Below, piece after piece: positions 56,246 through 64,000 of a DNA stretch of 64,000 nt. Made by a program: the position numbers and the translations under genes. Under the pieces are notes generated by a model. The model saw nothing but the letters and a program-made list of their open reading frames with translations, was not told the origin of the DNA and ran no database searches. Numbering within the stretch: the first letter of the stretch is position 1; every line of letters begins with the position of its first letter. This DNA comes from Pseudolactococcus sp041800635 (GTDB lineage: Bacteria > Bacillota > Bacilli > Lactobacillales > Streptococcaceae), in contig CP181259.1 in NCBI GenBank assembly GCA_047833645.1, forward strand, positions 1,116,001 through 1,180,000. The letters are read 5' to 3'.

Positions 56246-56923
56246 TTAGTCAATTTGTGTTAAGGTTGCGTTACCTGTCAGATTTAGTTTGTAGCCTCCA
56301 TCAGGGGCTGTGCCAAGTGCTTGTTGGATAGCTGCTGCTGTTTCCACATCATCTACAAGGGAACCAGTGGCTCTGACACTCTCCAAGTCCCACGCTAAAG
56401 TTACTGGCACTTCAACTTTCTCAGAAGCTATTCCTGCTGGAATAACAATCTCGTCACCTAAAGGTGCATAAGAAGGTGCAGAAACTTGTTGGGTAAGCAT
56501 TTCATATAACGTCTGGGTCGTAGTATCACCATCAAGAGTAAACGTAATTATAATATGTCTTTGGAGTTCTTCTGGTAAATTTGTTTCAACAGTAAATCCG
56601 TTAAATCTGAAAGCTGACTTAACTTCTGTATCAACAGTGAATTCTAAATCTCCTGCTGTTGTAATATTTGGTGCAATCAAATTTTCTGTATCACTACCAT
56701 CATTTTTGACATCTGCACCCGTCGAACCATTCTCATTATCATACTCTGCCTTAAACAAATCCAGTGTATTATCAGAATTAAGATAGAATTTTGCAAGACG
56801 TGCATTATCAGTTGTTGGGAGTGTCTCTGTTCTGTATTTTGCATAAGTGCCACCGAAGATGCCGACGGTTGCCAATGCTGCAGCTGCTGTTGCGATTGCA
56901 ACGCGTTTTTTCGTGATTTTCAT
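56246..56923 (-). CDS. TasA/CalY-like secreted protein (paralogue 2)
   Basis: 225 residues from the ATG at 56923, preceded by AGGAGA; the frame opens 11 codons earlier without a good site. IFGGTYAKYRTETLP signal motif, ARLAKFYLNSDNTLDLF, ENLIAPNITTAGDLEFTV and VPVTLAWDLES match the paralogue at 55535. Complete. Confidence 0.82.
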   Translation of the reverse strand: MKITKKRVAIATAAAALATVGIFGGTYAKYRTETLPTTDNARLAKFYLNSDNTLDLFKAEYDNENGSTGADVKNDGSDTENLIAPNITTAGDLEFTVDTEVKSAFRFNGFTVETNLPEELQRHIIITFTLDGDTTTQTLYEMLTQQVSAPSYAPLGDEIVIPAGIASEKVEVPVTLAWDLESVRATGSLVDDVETAAAIQQALGTAPDGGYKLNLTGNATLTQID

Positions 56924-56962
56924 AACGGTTCTCCTTTTTTTGGTGTTGAGATTCAATTCGTA

Positions 56963-57595
56963 TTAGTCGATTTGTGTGTTAATGCCTGTGAAGGTGAGTG
57001 TGACAGTTGGCAAGGTTGTACCGCTTGCTGCGGCGGTATCGGCAGTATCATAAGCTTCATCAGCAGTAAAGGCATACTTCCAGTTAACAGGTACTGTGAT
57101 TGTATCCGAAGTAGCGGCAGCTGTGACCTGCGTGCCGAGGCTAACTTCTTTTCCAGCATCAATCGCGTCATCAATTGTTTGAAGTGTCGCATCAGCGGCA
57201 GCAGCACCATCAATTGAAACATAGACGGTGACGTGATCTAACAAAACACCTGATGCTTAAACACCTGTCACGTTGACAACTGTTTCTGTCTTCACTTCTG
57301 AATTTGATACAAAATTAATGTTTGATGTAGCGGTTGTCCCTGGTGCAATCAAGTTAGCACCATCCGTCGCTTGAACTGTTACTTCTCCTGGCACTGCACC
57401 CGCATGATCAGCAGCATAGCTCGTTGCAAACAAATCAAACGTCCCTGTTTCATTGAACTGGTATTTTGCCAAGCGTGCTGTGGCAGGCGTCACTGTCGCT
57501 TCCTGCGTGTACTTCGCAAATGTTCCTGCGCCGCCAACTGCTGCAGCTAGTGTGACAAGTGCCAATGCACTGACTACTTTTCTATTTAACTTCAT
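56963..57595 (-). pseudogene. TasA/CalY-like secreted protein (paralogue 1) with in-frame stop
   Basis: The first 112 codons (GGAGTFAKYTQEATVTPATA and on to NFVSNSEVKTETVVNVTGV) are followed by TAA at 57257-57259, and the same frame goes on for 97 codons (HVTVYVSIDGAAAADATLQT to the final GINTQID). The reading frame, spacing and VPVNW strand fit the two paralogues, so one nonsense change interrupts an otherwise whole gene. Read-through would restore about 210 residues. Confidence 0.85.
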
Positions 57596-57642
57596 ATTTT
57601 TTCCCTCTCTGACCTCATCGGCCTCTCTTTTTAGCGTTTGTT

Positions 57643-57879
57643 TCAGTCAGACGTGACTGAATTTGGTGTTGGTTCATTTTCTGTTTGTGATGCTTTCGGC
57701 TTAAAGGCCTGGATAATGTAATCGCTACCAAATAAAATGATAAGAGGTAAGACGATAAACAAGAGCATGCCTTTGGGCGATTGTAAGAACATCAGCTTTG
57801 AGCCGAAGCCTTTGAGATGCGTTTGGTAAACGCCGACGATTTGCGATGGATTGATCACGCCTTTGTCGATGGTAAAGAG
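57643..57879 (-). pseudogene. SipW-type signal peptidase, C-terminal fragment
   Basis: About 78 codons with no start: TIDKGVINPSQIVGVYQTHL, then FLQSPKGMLLFIVLPLIILF, one membrane helix and a polar tail. This is the end of a SipW-like peptidase; the catalytic Ser and His parts are missing. A stop codon (57880-57882) and AT-rich DNA lie upstream. It is first in the TasA-like operon, as in Bacillus. Confidence 0.75.
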
Positions 57880-58090
57880 CTATTTTATTGTTACAAAACC
57901 TCTTTTAATGTCCTTTTATTGTCGTTTTTGTGGGATTTATTATTTTCCAATCAATATCATAAAATTCAATTCGTTATTGATTGTTATTTATTTCACATCG
58001 TTTTACGCTTGCCTCAATTCCATTCTATGATTTGATTTTTTATATACCGTCATGTTACTGGGTGAAACTGACTTTCATTTCTGACATTGG

Positions 58091-58118
58091 TTGAGAATAT
58101 CTGAAATTTTGATATAAT
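58091..58118 (+). promoter_or_regulatory. dacA promoter
   Basis: TTGAGA (58091-58096), 16 bp, extended TGATATAAT (58113-58118). Only seven bases separate the -10 from the ATG at 58126. The 240 bp between the SipW fragment and this promoter are AT-rich and hold nothing I can name. Confidence 0.7.
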
Positions 58119-58125
58119 TTGACTT

Positions 58126-59433
58126 ATGAAGATGAAGAATATGAAGCAATTATTATTGCGATTGACCCTGGGTTTAGCATTTCTTTTGCCGGTGGTACAA
58201 ACGGGTCAAGTCTGGGCGGATGATCCCTACGACGCCCCTGCAAAGGCTGCTATCGCCATTGATCCCGATAGTAGTAAAATTCTCTATGCCAAGAATGCTG
58301 ATGAGGCAATGGGCATCGCCTCTACGACCAAACTCATCACAGCCTACATGACCCTGGATGCCATCAAAAAAGGGACTTTAAAATGGGATGATAAGGTCGA
58401 GATGAGTGAGTATGCTTACGGCCTGACGCTAGACCCGCAGGCGTCTAATATCGCGGTCAAGGATCCGAAAGAGGCGTTTACGATCCGAGATTTGTTTAAT
58501 GCGGCGATGATTCAGTCGGCCAATTCTGCGGCGATTACGCTAGCGGAGAAGATCGGTGGGACTGAGCCAAAGTTTGTTGACATGATGAAAACGCAACTGG
58601 CTTACTGGGGCATAACGGATGGCAAGCTGGTCAATGCTTCTGGCCTGAATAACAGCGTGCTTGGGAAAAATATCTACCCGGGTTCATCCGAAACAGATGA
58701 AAATATGCTGTCAGCCAAGGATTTGGCGATTATCTCTCAACATTTGATTCGAGATTTTCCGGAAGTGTTAGAGGTGACCAAGCAGGCGACTGCTGTCTTC
58801 GATAAAGGTGGTGCTTCTGAGCAGGTCATGGCGACCTATAACTATATGCTCATGGGCTTGCCGGCGGCACGTGGTGGTGTTGATGGCTTAAAGACCGGAA
58901 CGACAGAGTTTGCCGGTGCCTGTTTCGTCGGCACGACGGTTCAGAATAACTTTCGGATCATTACGGTCCTGCTCAATGCGGACAATGCCGAAACGGACGA
59001 ATATGCCCGCTTTACGGCGACCGATGGTCTAATGAATGAGATCTTCGGCAACTGGCAGGCTAAGCCAATTGCGACCAAGGGGATCAAGATGGCAGATGCC
59101 GACGCACCAACCAAGCTGACGGTGATTGATGGCAAGCAAACTAGTGTCAAGGTGCTGCCGAACGATGACTTTGCAGCTGTTGTCCCGATGGGCGATACGG
59201 ATACCGACACAACCATCAGCTTTAATAAAAAGCAAGATGCCCCTGTTACTGCAGCCATCAAAAAAGGCCAGAAACTCGTAAAGGTAAGCTTCCAGATCAA
59301 GGATAAGCTAGGCTACTTGCCAGGCTCTGATGGTTATACTTTTTACCTGACAGCAACCCAGTCTGTCCCGCGTAGTAACGCTGTTAAGGTCATGTGGAAC
59401 CACTTCGTCCGCTTCGTGAATGAGAAATTATAA
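58126..59433 (+). CDS. dacA: D-alanyl-D-alanine carboxypeptidase (PBP3-like)
   Basis: 435 residues. Signal peptide at the start (LLLRLTLGLAFLLPVVQTGQ), then the SxxK site in GIASTTKLITA, SxN in IQSANSAAI and KTG in GLKTGTTEFAG, in the normal order and spacing. The C-terminal 130 residues form the beta domain and an amphipathic end (NHFVRFVNEKL) for membrane binding. It trims the last D-Ala of peptidoglycan. ATGs at 58126, 58132 and 58141 are all possible; the first fits the promoter if the mRNA is leaderless. Confidence 0.95.
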   Translation: MKMKNMKQLLLRLTLGLAFLLPVVQTGQVWADDPYDAPAKAAIAIDPDSSKILYAKNADEAMGIASTTKLITAYMTLDAIKKGTLKWDDKVEMSEYAYGLTLDPQASNIAVKDPKEAFTIRDLFNAAMIQSANSAAITLAEKIGGTEPKFVDMMKTQLAYWGITDGKLVNASGLNNSVLGKNIYPGSSETDENMLSAKDLAIISQHLIRDFPEVLEVTKQATAVFDKGGASEQVMATYNYMLMGLPAARGGVDGLKTGTTEFAGACFVGTTVQNNFRIITVLLNADNAETDEYARFTATDGLMNEIFGNWQAKPIATKGIKMADADAPTKLTVIDGKQTSVKVLPNDDFAAVVPMGDTDTDTTISFNKKQDAPVTAAIKKGQKLVKVSFQIKDKLGYLPGSDGYTFYLTATQSVPRSNAVKVMWNHFVRFVNEKL

Positions 59434-59439
59434 ACTAAA

Positions 59440-59472
59440 AATCCCGAGATGTCAGCGAGACGTCTCGGGATT
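59440..59472 (+). terminator. Terminator after dacA
   Basis: Stem AATCCCGAGA with TCTCGGGATT, followed by T residues. The 130 bp beyond it to the AEC gene stop contain nothing I can support. Confidence 0.88.
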
Positions 59473-59603
59473 TTCTGATTTGATGCTTGTTGCTTGGGAA
59501 ATGCTCGTGGCAATATTGTCCGGTGAGGCGAGGCCCTGAGTACCTACTAAAGATGAAAGCTCCGACGATTAGCTCGTCCCTTTATCAGGATAAGTGTACG
59601 GGC

Positions 59604-60560
59604 TTAAATCAGCTGCATGACCGCCAGTAAAACAGGCACGACTGCCAAATAAGACAGGACAGTATAGCCTAGCGTTGCCGTTGCGAACTCGACATCCGCA
59701 TGGTACATCCGGGCCAAAATCGGCACCGAATTCTGAATGGGCATGGATGACTGGATGAAGAAAACCTTGACCATGATATCCGGAATCGCAATCACACGCG
59801 TGATCAAGATGATGATTAGAGGCGAAATGATAAAGCGCCCCATGAGCACGCCGACAATGGCCTTGTTTAACTTGAGCGTCCGTAGGCCTAGGAAATAAAC
59901 GGTGATGCCGATGATAAACATGGATAAAGGCGTCGTCAGACTCCCGATATAGGTCGAGAAATTGGCTAAGGCGAGGGGAACTTTCACCCCTGTTAAGAGC
60001 CAGCAAATGCCGACGATAAAGCCTAGCATGGCTGGATTGAGCACTTTTTTGAGACCGTCCATGAGACCAAAACTTTGTGGTACGGTGTCCAGTCCGGCAA
60101 AGGTCTGGGAATCTTTTGAAATTTGATAGACCCCCCAGGTCCAGAAAAAGGTGGTGTTAGCGATGTAATAAATCAGGACGTAAGGCACCGCACGACTACC
60201 AAAAATCGCCATATTAATCGGCAGGCCAATAAATATGGTATTACTGCAGGTGAACATGGTCGAAAAGGTCCCACGGCGCTGTGTGTCAACCTTTAAAAGC
60301 TGCGCGAGCACTTTCGATGCAAAGTAAGCTAATACCATGGACAAAATGGGCACGATGATGCCCCCGATGAGCTGGAGGAATTCGGCGCGGGAGAATTTTT
60401 GGGTGATGGTGATGAACATCTCGAAGGGGAGGGCGAGGCCCAGCACCATTTTCGAGAAGACGTCGGCGGTATGTCGGTCGAACCATTTTTTGTAGGTGAG
60501 GAAATACCCCACAAACATCATGGCGAAGATCGCGAATATATTGAAATAGGCTTGTATCAT
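59604..60560 (-). CDS. AEC-family transporter (malate/auxin-efflux type)
   Basis: 318 residues from the ATG at 60560; the frame is open upstream but without similarity. Ten membrane segments in two halves, first helix YFNIFAIFAMMFVGYFLTYK, and the pattern GLPINMAIFGSRA in the middle and SSMPIQNSVPILARMY in the second half are typical of AEC permeases. These move malate or other organic acids. The promoter has TGTTACAAT six bases before the ATG, with no ribosome binding site. Confidence 0.85.
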   Translation of the reverse strand: MIQAYFNIFAIFAMMFVGYFLTYKKWFDRHTADVFSKMVLGLALPFEMFITITQKFSRAEFLQLIGGIIVPILSMVLAYFASKVLAQLLKVDTQRRGTFSTMFTCSNTIFIGLPINMAIFGSRAVPYVLIYYIANTTFFWTWGVYQISKDSQTFAGLDTVPQSFGLMDGLKKVLNPAMLGFIVGICWLLTGVKVPLALANFSTYIGSLTTPLSMFIIGITVYFLGLRTLKLNKAIVGVLMGRFIISPLIIILITRVIAIPDIMVKVFFIQSSMPIQNSVPILARMYHADVEFATATLGYTVLSYLAVVPVLLAVMQLI

Positions 60561-60566
60561 GTTTCT

Positions 60567-60572
60567 ATTGTA
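60567..60572 (-). promoter_or_regulatory. Extended -10 promoter of the AEC gene
   Basis: TGTTACAAT on the minus strand, no -35. The expected start is at or next to the ATG. Confidence 0.5.
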
Positions 60573-60726
60573 ACATATTGGGGTGGGGCGGCGTAGGCGA
60601 TGCTGAACTTTGTTGCCTTTTCGAGAAACTATCAAGCAACATGATTAATCATCAGAAAGAGTATAAAAATACGATCGTCCAGTCCAGATAATCGCATTTT
60701 TGTATCTCATGTTTCACGGTCAGGCT

Positions 60727-62315
60727 TTATAAATCTCGTTTCTGATAGATCAAGCTGCTGATCCCCAGTAAAGCCAGAGCTACTATCCCCATGACAGTCA
60801 CATAGCGCCAGTCCATCTGGTCGACTGGCAACCTTGGCACCCAGTAAAAGGGGGTGAGCTGGTGGAAGATTTTGCCGAGTTTCATGAGGCTGCCGAGGTA
60901 GTCGATGATGAAGCTGGCGATGAGGTAGAGCCAGGCGAGGTCGAGGAGTTTGCGGTGGATGGCAATCAGAAATGTCGCAAGACTGGCAAAGATGAAGAGG
61001 GTTGGGAGGTAGGCTGTGGTAGCGGTCAGGACGGTGATGAGCGCGATCGGCCGCGTCATGACTGAGGCTGCGGCTAGGTAAAGTCCGAGCCCGCCGAGTT
61101 CGGCGACGATCATGCCGACTAAAACCGCCACGCCCCAAGTGCTCAAAAGGAGTTTGGTCCGTGAGGTTTTTAGCAAGAGCAAGTCCAAACGTCCGAGGCG
61201 TTCATCTTTGGCGAGCCTGCCAATCAAGCTGATGACCGGCACGGTAGCTAAAATGACCAGCACCATCAAAATCGTCCCCATGAATTGCTCTGCCAGATTA
61301 AACTTGGGGTTCTCGACAAACATGGCCTTAATCGTCGCATTGGTCTTGACGAACTTATCAATATCGCCAAAAATCGAGCCGTAGGTCGCGCCCATGATCA
61401 AGAGACCGAGCCCCCAAATGGTCAGCTGACCTTGCGCATTTTTGGCAACGAAGCCTAGGGTGCTGCTGTAAAATCGGCTGGCGTGGTGGGGTCTTTCTTT
61501 CTCGCTGAACAGGCTACCTGAGATGTCGCGACGGTTCTGCAAATTCAGAGCGAGGAGGCTGAGACACCCTAGCAAAAATAGGGTTGCTAGCAGATAGAGC
61601 CATGGTTCCCGACGGAGGGGCTGGTGAGATAGACCCAAGCGAGGGGGTTGAGGCGGGAGAGGGTGGGGCTGGATAAATCGGTGAAGGCGCGGGCGATGTA
61701 GAGGGCGCCGAGGAGACCGAAAGTCACATTTCGAGCGGTGCTTGCGGTCGCAAAAAGTTGCGTGATAAGCAAGGCGAGTGCTGAAAATAGGAGACCGGTC
61801 AAACCTAAACCAAAGCCGTATAGCAAGTTTGCGGTCAAGCTAAAACCATCAGATGGTTTGGTAATCAGGCTCATGACGGCCGTGATTAAGGCGCCACTGG
61901 TTAGATAAAAGCCTGTCAGCTCCAGCAAAACGGCGACGGGTTGCGTCAATTTGCCCACGGGAAAACTGAGAACAAGCTCGCTCAGGCCTTCTTCTTCCTC
62001 CGCTCGCGTGCGAGAAATGACGTGCAAGATGCCCACGATGATGAAAATAAGCGCTGTAAATAAGGTCATTTCCTGAAAATAAAAACTAGCCATCGTCACG
62101 GTTTGTGCTGTCGCCTCGGTCGGTCCGACGAGGGCAATCATGGCTGGATTTTTTAGCGTTTCAAACATGGCCAAAAGTTCAGCCTTGGTGCCATAGAGGC
62201 TTGACATCATGGGCGCATAAAAAATGGCGAAATAGACCAGCCCAAGTAAGCTGAGACTGAGTTTTTTCCAGTCTTTCTTGACTAAATTTTTAAAAATGAG
62301 CGCGAAATTGGTCAT
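60727..62315 (-). pseudogene. ABC exporter permease, split by a frameshift
   Basis: Two frames together make one permease of about 530 residues with 12 membrane segments. The first half (62315-61587) ends after LNPLAWVYLTSP in a wrong tail; the second half (from about 61620 to 60727) resumes LRREPWLYLLATLFLLGC. One extra base in a run of four C (61617-61620) would restore the frame. The fold is ABC-2-like, related to tetronasin-type efflux permeases. It overlaps the ATPase gene by four bases. Either the exporter is inactive, or this is a sequence error. Confidence 0.8.
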
Positions 62316-63208
62316 CTGGCATCACCGCCTTCAGCGTATTTATCCATGAACAATTCGTCAAGCGTCGGTTTTTGCGTGGCGATTTTGATGATTTCTTGCG
62401 CAGCTAGGTAGCTCATGACCGCTGCGACACCCGTATCATCTAGCAAAAACGTCGCGGTATTGCCTGAAATTTGAAGTTGACTCACGCTCGAAAAATCACC
62501 TAGGCTTGAAAGCTCAGACGCTGTTGTCACCGTCATCTTAGACTGGGTGATCGACTTCAACTCCTGTAAACTGCCCCGCTCGATAATCTCGCCATCTTTG
62601 ATGATGACAATGGTATCAGCTAGTTTTTCAACTTCTGATAAGATGTGCGAGGAGAGCAGAATCGCCTTGCCGGCTTGTTTCAAGCGTTTGACCTCAGTCT
62701 GAAAGACATTTTCCATGAGCGGATCAAGTCCGCTCGTGGGTTCATCGAAAATATAGAGATCAGCTTCGGTCGCAAGGGCCGAAATCAGGGCGATTTTCTG
62801 TTTGTTCCCTTTAGAATAAGCTTTGGCTTTTTTGTTGATATCAAAATGAAAGGCTTGGATGAGCTCAGCCTGTTTATCGAGGTTGACATTTTTACGGAGT
62901 TTAGCAAAAAGCGCCAAAATATCCCCGCCCCGCATATTATCCCAGACATTGGTTTCACCTGGGACGTAGGCAATTTTTTCATGGATGGCATCTGCTGCGG
63001 TGAAGACGTCTTGACCAAAAATCGTGACGGTGCCACTATCTTTTTTCAATAAACCGAGTAGCGTTCGGATGGTCGTTGACTTTCCCGCGCCATTAGGCCC
63101 TAGAAAACCAACGACTTCACCGGCATTGACAGTAAAGGTGACATCTTTCAAGGCTTGAAACTTACCAAAAGACTTTTTTAGATTTTCAATTTTAATCATT
63201 TCTTTCAT
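62312..63208 (-). CDS. ABC exporter, ATPase subunit
   Basis: 298 residues from the ATG at 63208, with GGAG upstream; a longer frame start has none. Walker A GPNGAGKST, signature AYSKGNKQKIALI, Walker B LYIFDEPTSGLD and H-loop LLSSHILSEVE are all intact. It is of the drug or peptide efflux type with a short C-terminal extension. Controlled with the permease by the divergent TetR. Confidence 0.92.
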   Translation of the reverse strand: MKEMIKIENLKKSFGKFQALKDVTFTVNAGEVVGFLGPNGAGKSTTIRTLLGLLKKDSGTVTIFGQDVFTAADAIHEKIAYVPGETNVWDNMRGGDILALFAKLRKNVNLDKQAELIQAFHFDINKKAKAYSKGNKQKIALISALATEADLYIFDEPTSGLDPLMENVFQTEVKRLKQAGKAILLSSHILSEVEKLADTIVIIKDGEIIERGSLQELKSITQSKMTVTTASELSSLGDFSSVSQLQISGNTATFLLDDTGVAAVMSYLAAQEIIKIATQKPTLDELFMDKYAEGGDAR

Positions 63209-63311
63209 TTTGAACTCTCCTATGCTATCTAGTTCATATTTTACGCTTGTACGGTGATTTGTCAAGGTGTTTTGAACTCGTGTTGACAAATGAGTTCAAA
63301 AGTTCTATCAT
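63208..63311. promoter_or_regulatory. Divergent tetR/ABC control region with palindromes
   Basis: For tetR: TTGACA (63283-63288), 17 bp, TATCAT (63306-63311). For the ABC genes on the minus strand: TTGACA (63260-63265), 16 bp, TAAAAT (63238-63243). A 10-bp inverted repeat TTTTGAACTC/GAGTTCAAAA (63270-63279, 63292-63301) brackets the tetR -35. A second copy of the half-site, TTTTGAACTC (63208-63217) paired with AGTTCA (near 63231-63236), covers the ABC ribosome binding site. These are good TetR operators. Confidence 0.75.
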
Positions 63312-63317
63312 AAAACT

Positions 63318-63893
63318 ATGAATGGCTATACCAAAAACAAATTAGATAAAATGGCGAAAATCGAACAGGTGACGCTTGACCTGCTCAGCACTTTGCCGAT
63401 TAAAAAAATCGCCGTGACTGATATTTCACAGACCGTTGGCGTTTCTAAAGTCACGATTTTTAACTATTATGAAAGCAAGCAAGCGTTGATTAAGAAGGTC
63501 ATTTTTGACCATTTTCAGACGATTTATGACCAGTATGAGGCGATTATTCAGTCAGATTTATCTTTCGAGGCGGCTTATCGGCGTTTGACCCAGTTTGAGT
63601 TAGCTGAAATGCAAAAAAATTCAGGTATGCTCAACCAAAATATCATGACCCTCTATGCGTCTGACACTAGTTTTTATGATCAAGCCGCCCAAGATAAATC
63701 AGAACAACTCATGCTAGCCTTGATCAAAAAAGGGCGTGAGGATAACTTCATCAATCCTCGCTATGATGATGCAACGGTTCTAAATATTTGCCGCATTTAC
63801 AACGAAGGACTGAAAATCTTTAGCGACACCCCTGATAAACTCTTTGCCATGACCGACGATTTGACCTCGATTTTTTTGAATGGTTTGAGATGA
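63318..63893 (+). CDS. TetR-family transcriptional regulator
   Basis: 191 residues. N-terminal helix-turn-helix: PIKKIAVTDISQTVGVSKVT then IFNYYESKQALIKKVIFDHF, the TetR DNA-binding domain. The C-terminal part is helical and not conserved. It likely represses both itself and the divergent ABC exporter and lets go on binding the exported compound. Start at 63318, six bases after its -10. Confidence 0.9.
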   Translation: MNGYTKNKLDKMAKIEQVTLDLLSTLPIKKIAVTDISQTVGVSKVTIFNYYESKQALIKKVIFDHFQTIYDQYEAIIQSDLSFEAAYRRLTQFELAEMQKNSGMLNQNIMTLYASDTSFYDQAAQDKSEQLMLALIKKGREDNFINPRYDDATVLNICRIYNEGLKIFSDTPDKLFAMTDDLTSIFLNGLR

Positions 63894-64000
63894 TGACTCA
63901 ATTTGAAGCTGGGACAACAAGCCTCAATTACCAAAAGAGAAAAGAAACTAGGCAATTTAAATCTGCCAGTCTGCTTTTCTCTTTTTCATATTGTTTCTTA
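63894..64000. terminator. Possible terminator at the right edge
   Basis: AAAAGAGAAAAG (63936-63947) can pair with CTTTTCTCTTTT (63974-63985), with T residues on the plus side. It may end tetR; the loop is long, so confidence is moderate. Nothing else is seen. Confidence 0.45.

Noticed and set aside
59569..60006. 145-codon minus-strand frame overlapping the AEC transporter
   Set aside because: Same strand but other frame of a clear transporter gene; His/Arg-rich composition shows it is a shadow.
60707..61138. 143-codon Arg-rich frame in the ABC permease
   Set aside because: Shadow of the permease frame; low complexity and no start signal.
61617..61620. Phase variation at the permease frameshift
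   Set aside because: A run of four C is too short for typical slippage switching; recent mutation or sequence error is more likely.

Overview
The window looks like a chromosome segment from a low-GC Gram-positive coccus of the Streptococcaceae, most likely Lactococcus or the related piscium/raffinolactis-type lineage. The reasons are the lactococcal-style rml/rgp cell-wall polysaccharide cluster, a PurR activator of the Gram-positive type, EzrA, AdhE with a cre box, and a small DUF4649 gene. The species call is inferred from gene content and was not tested by alignment.

Region 1 (about 0.3-27.3 kb, all minus strand) is one large cell-wall polysaccharide locus read from rmlACBD (dTDP-L-rhamnose) through rgpABCD (rhamnan initiation, extension and ABC export). 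It continues into a strain-variable part: an RgpF-GT4 fusion, two DUF2142 membrane proteins, several GT2/GT4 enzymes, a DPM1-like GT2 with a DUF2304 partner, a secreted single-anchor protein, an acyltransferase, and a flippase. Inside the variable part an IspD-family cytidylyltransferase, an SDR reductase/epimerase and a LicD protein form a probable CDP-alditol/polyol-phosphate module. The rhamnan is probably decorated outside the membrane with lipid-linked sugars and polyol phosphate.

Region 2 (27.5-41.2 kb) is housekeeping: ezrA, tsf, rpsB, a divergent HxlR/NAD(P)-oxidoreductase pair, two Nudix hydrolases, a GNAT, a degenerate pyrophosphatase, adhE (cre and Rex-like sites), and an rsmD-ASCH-coaD-PDZ/Lon protease operon.

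Region 3 (41.3-52.1 kb) is translation machinery on the minus strand. It holds a full rRNA operon with tandem promoters (16S, tRNA-Ala, 23S, 5S) followed by nine tRNAs, then purR, fusA, rpsG and rpsL. Spacers in this region and in tsf-rpsB carry nested hairpins with tiny GC-closed loops, which may be one structural family.

Region 4 (52.4-57.9 kb, between rpsL and dacA) is an accessory hot spot full of broken genes. It contains a GNAT toxin split by an IS5-family element with a TTAA duplication, a Fst-like type I toxin-antitoxin unit next to a decayed copy, and a RelB antitoxin whose toxin is cut and fused tail-to-tail with a truncated secreted protein. It also contains a SipW/TasA-like secretion operon with a truncated peptidase and an in-frame stop in the first TasA paralogue.

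Region 5 (58.1-64 kb) holds dacA, an AEC transporter, and a TetR-controlled ABC exporter whose permease is frameshifted. Three genes here have promoters that place the transcript start at the ATG, suggesting leaderless mRNAs.
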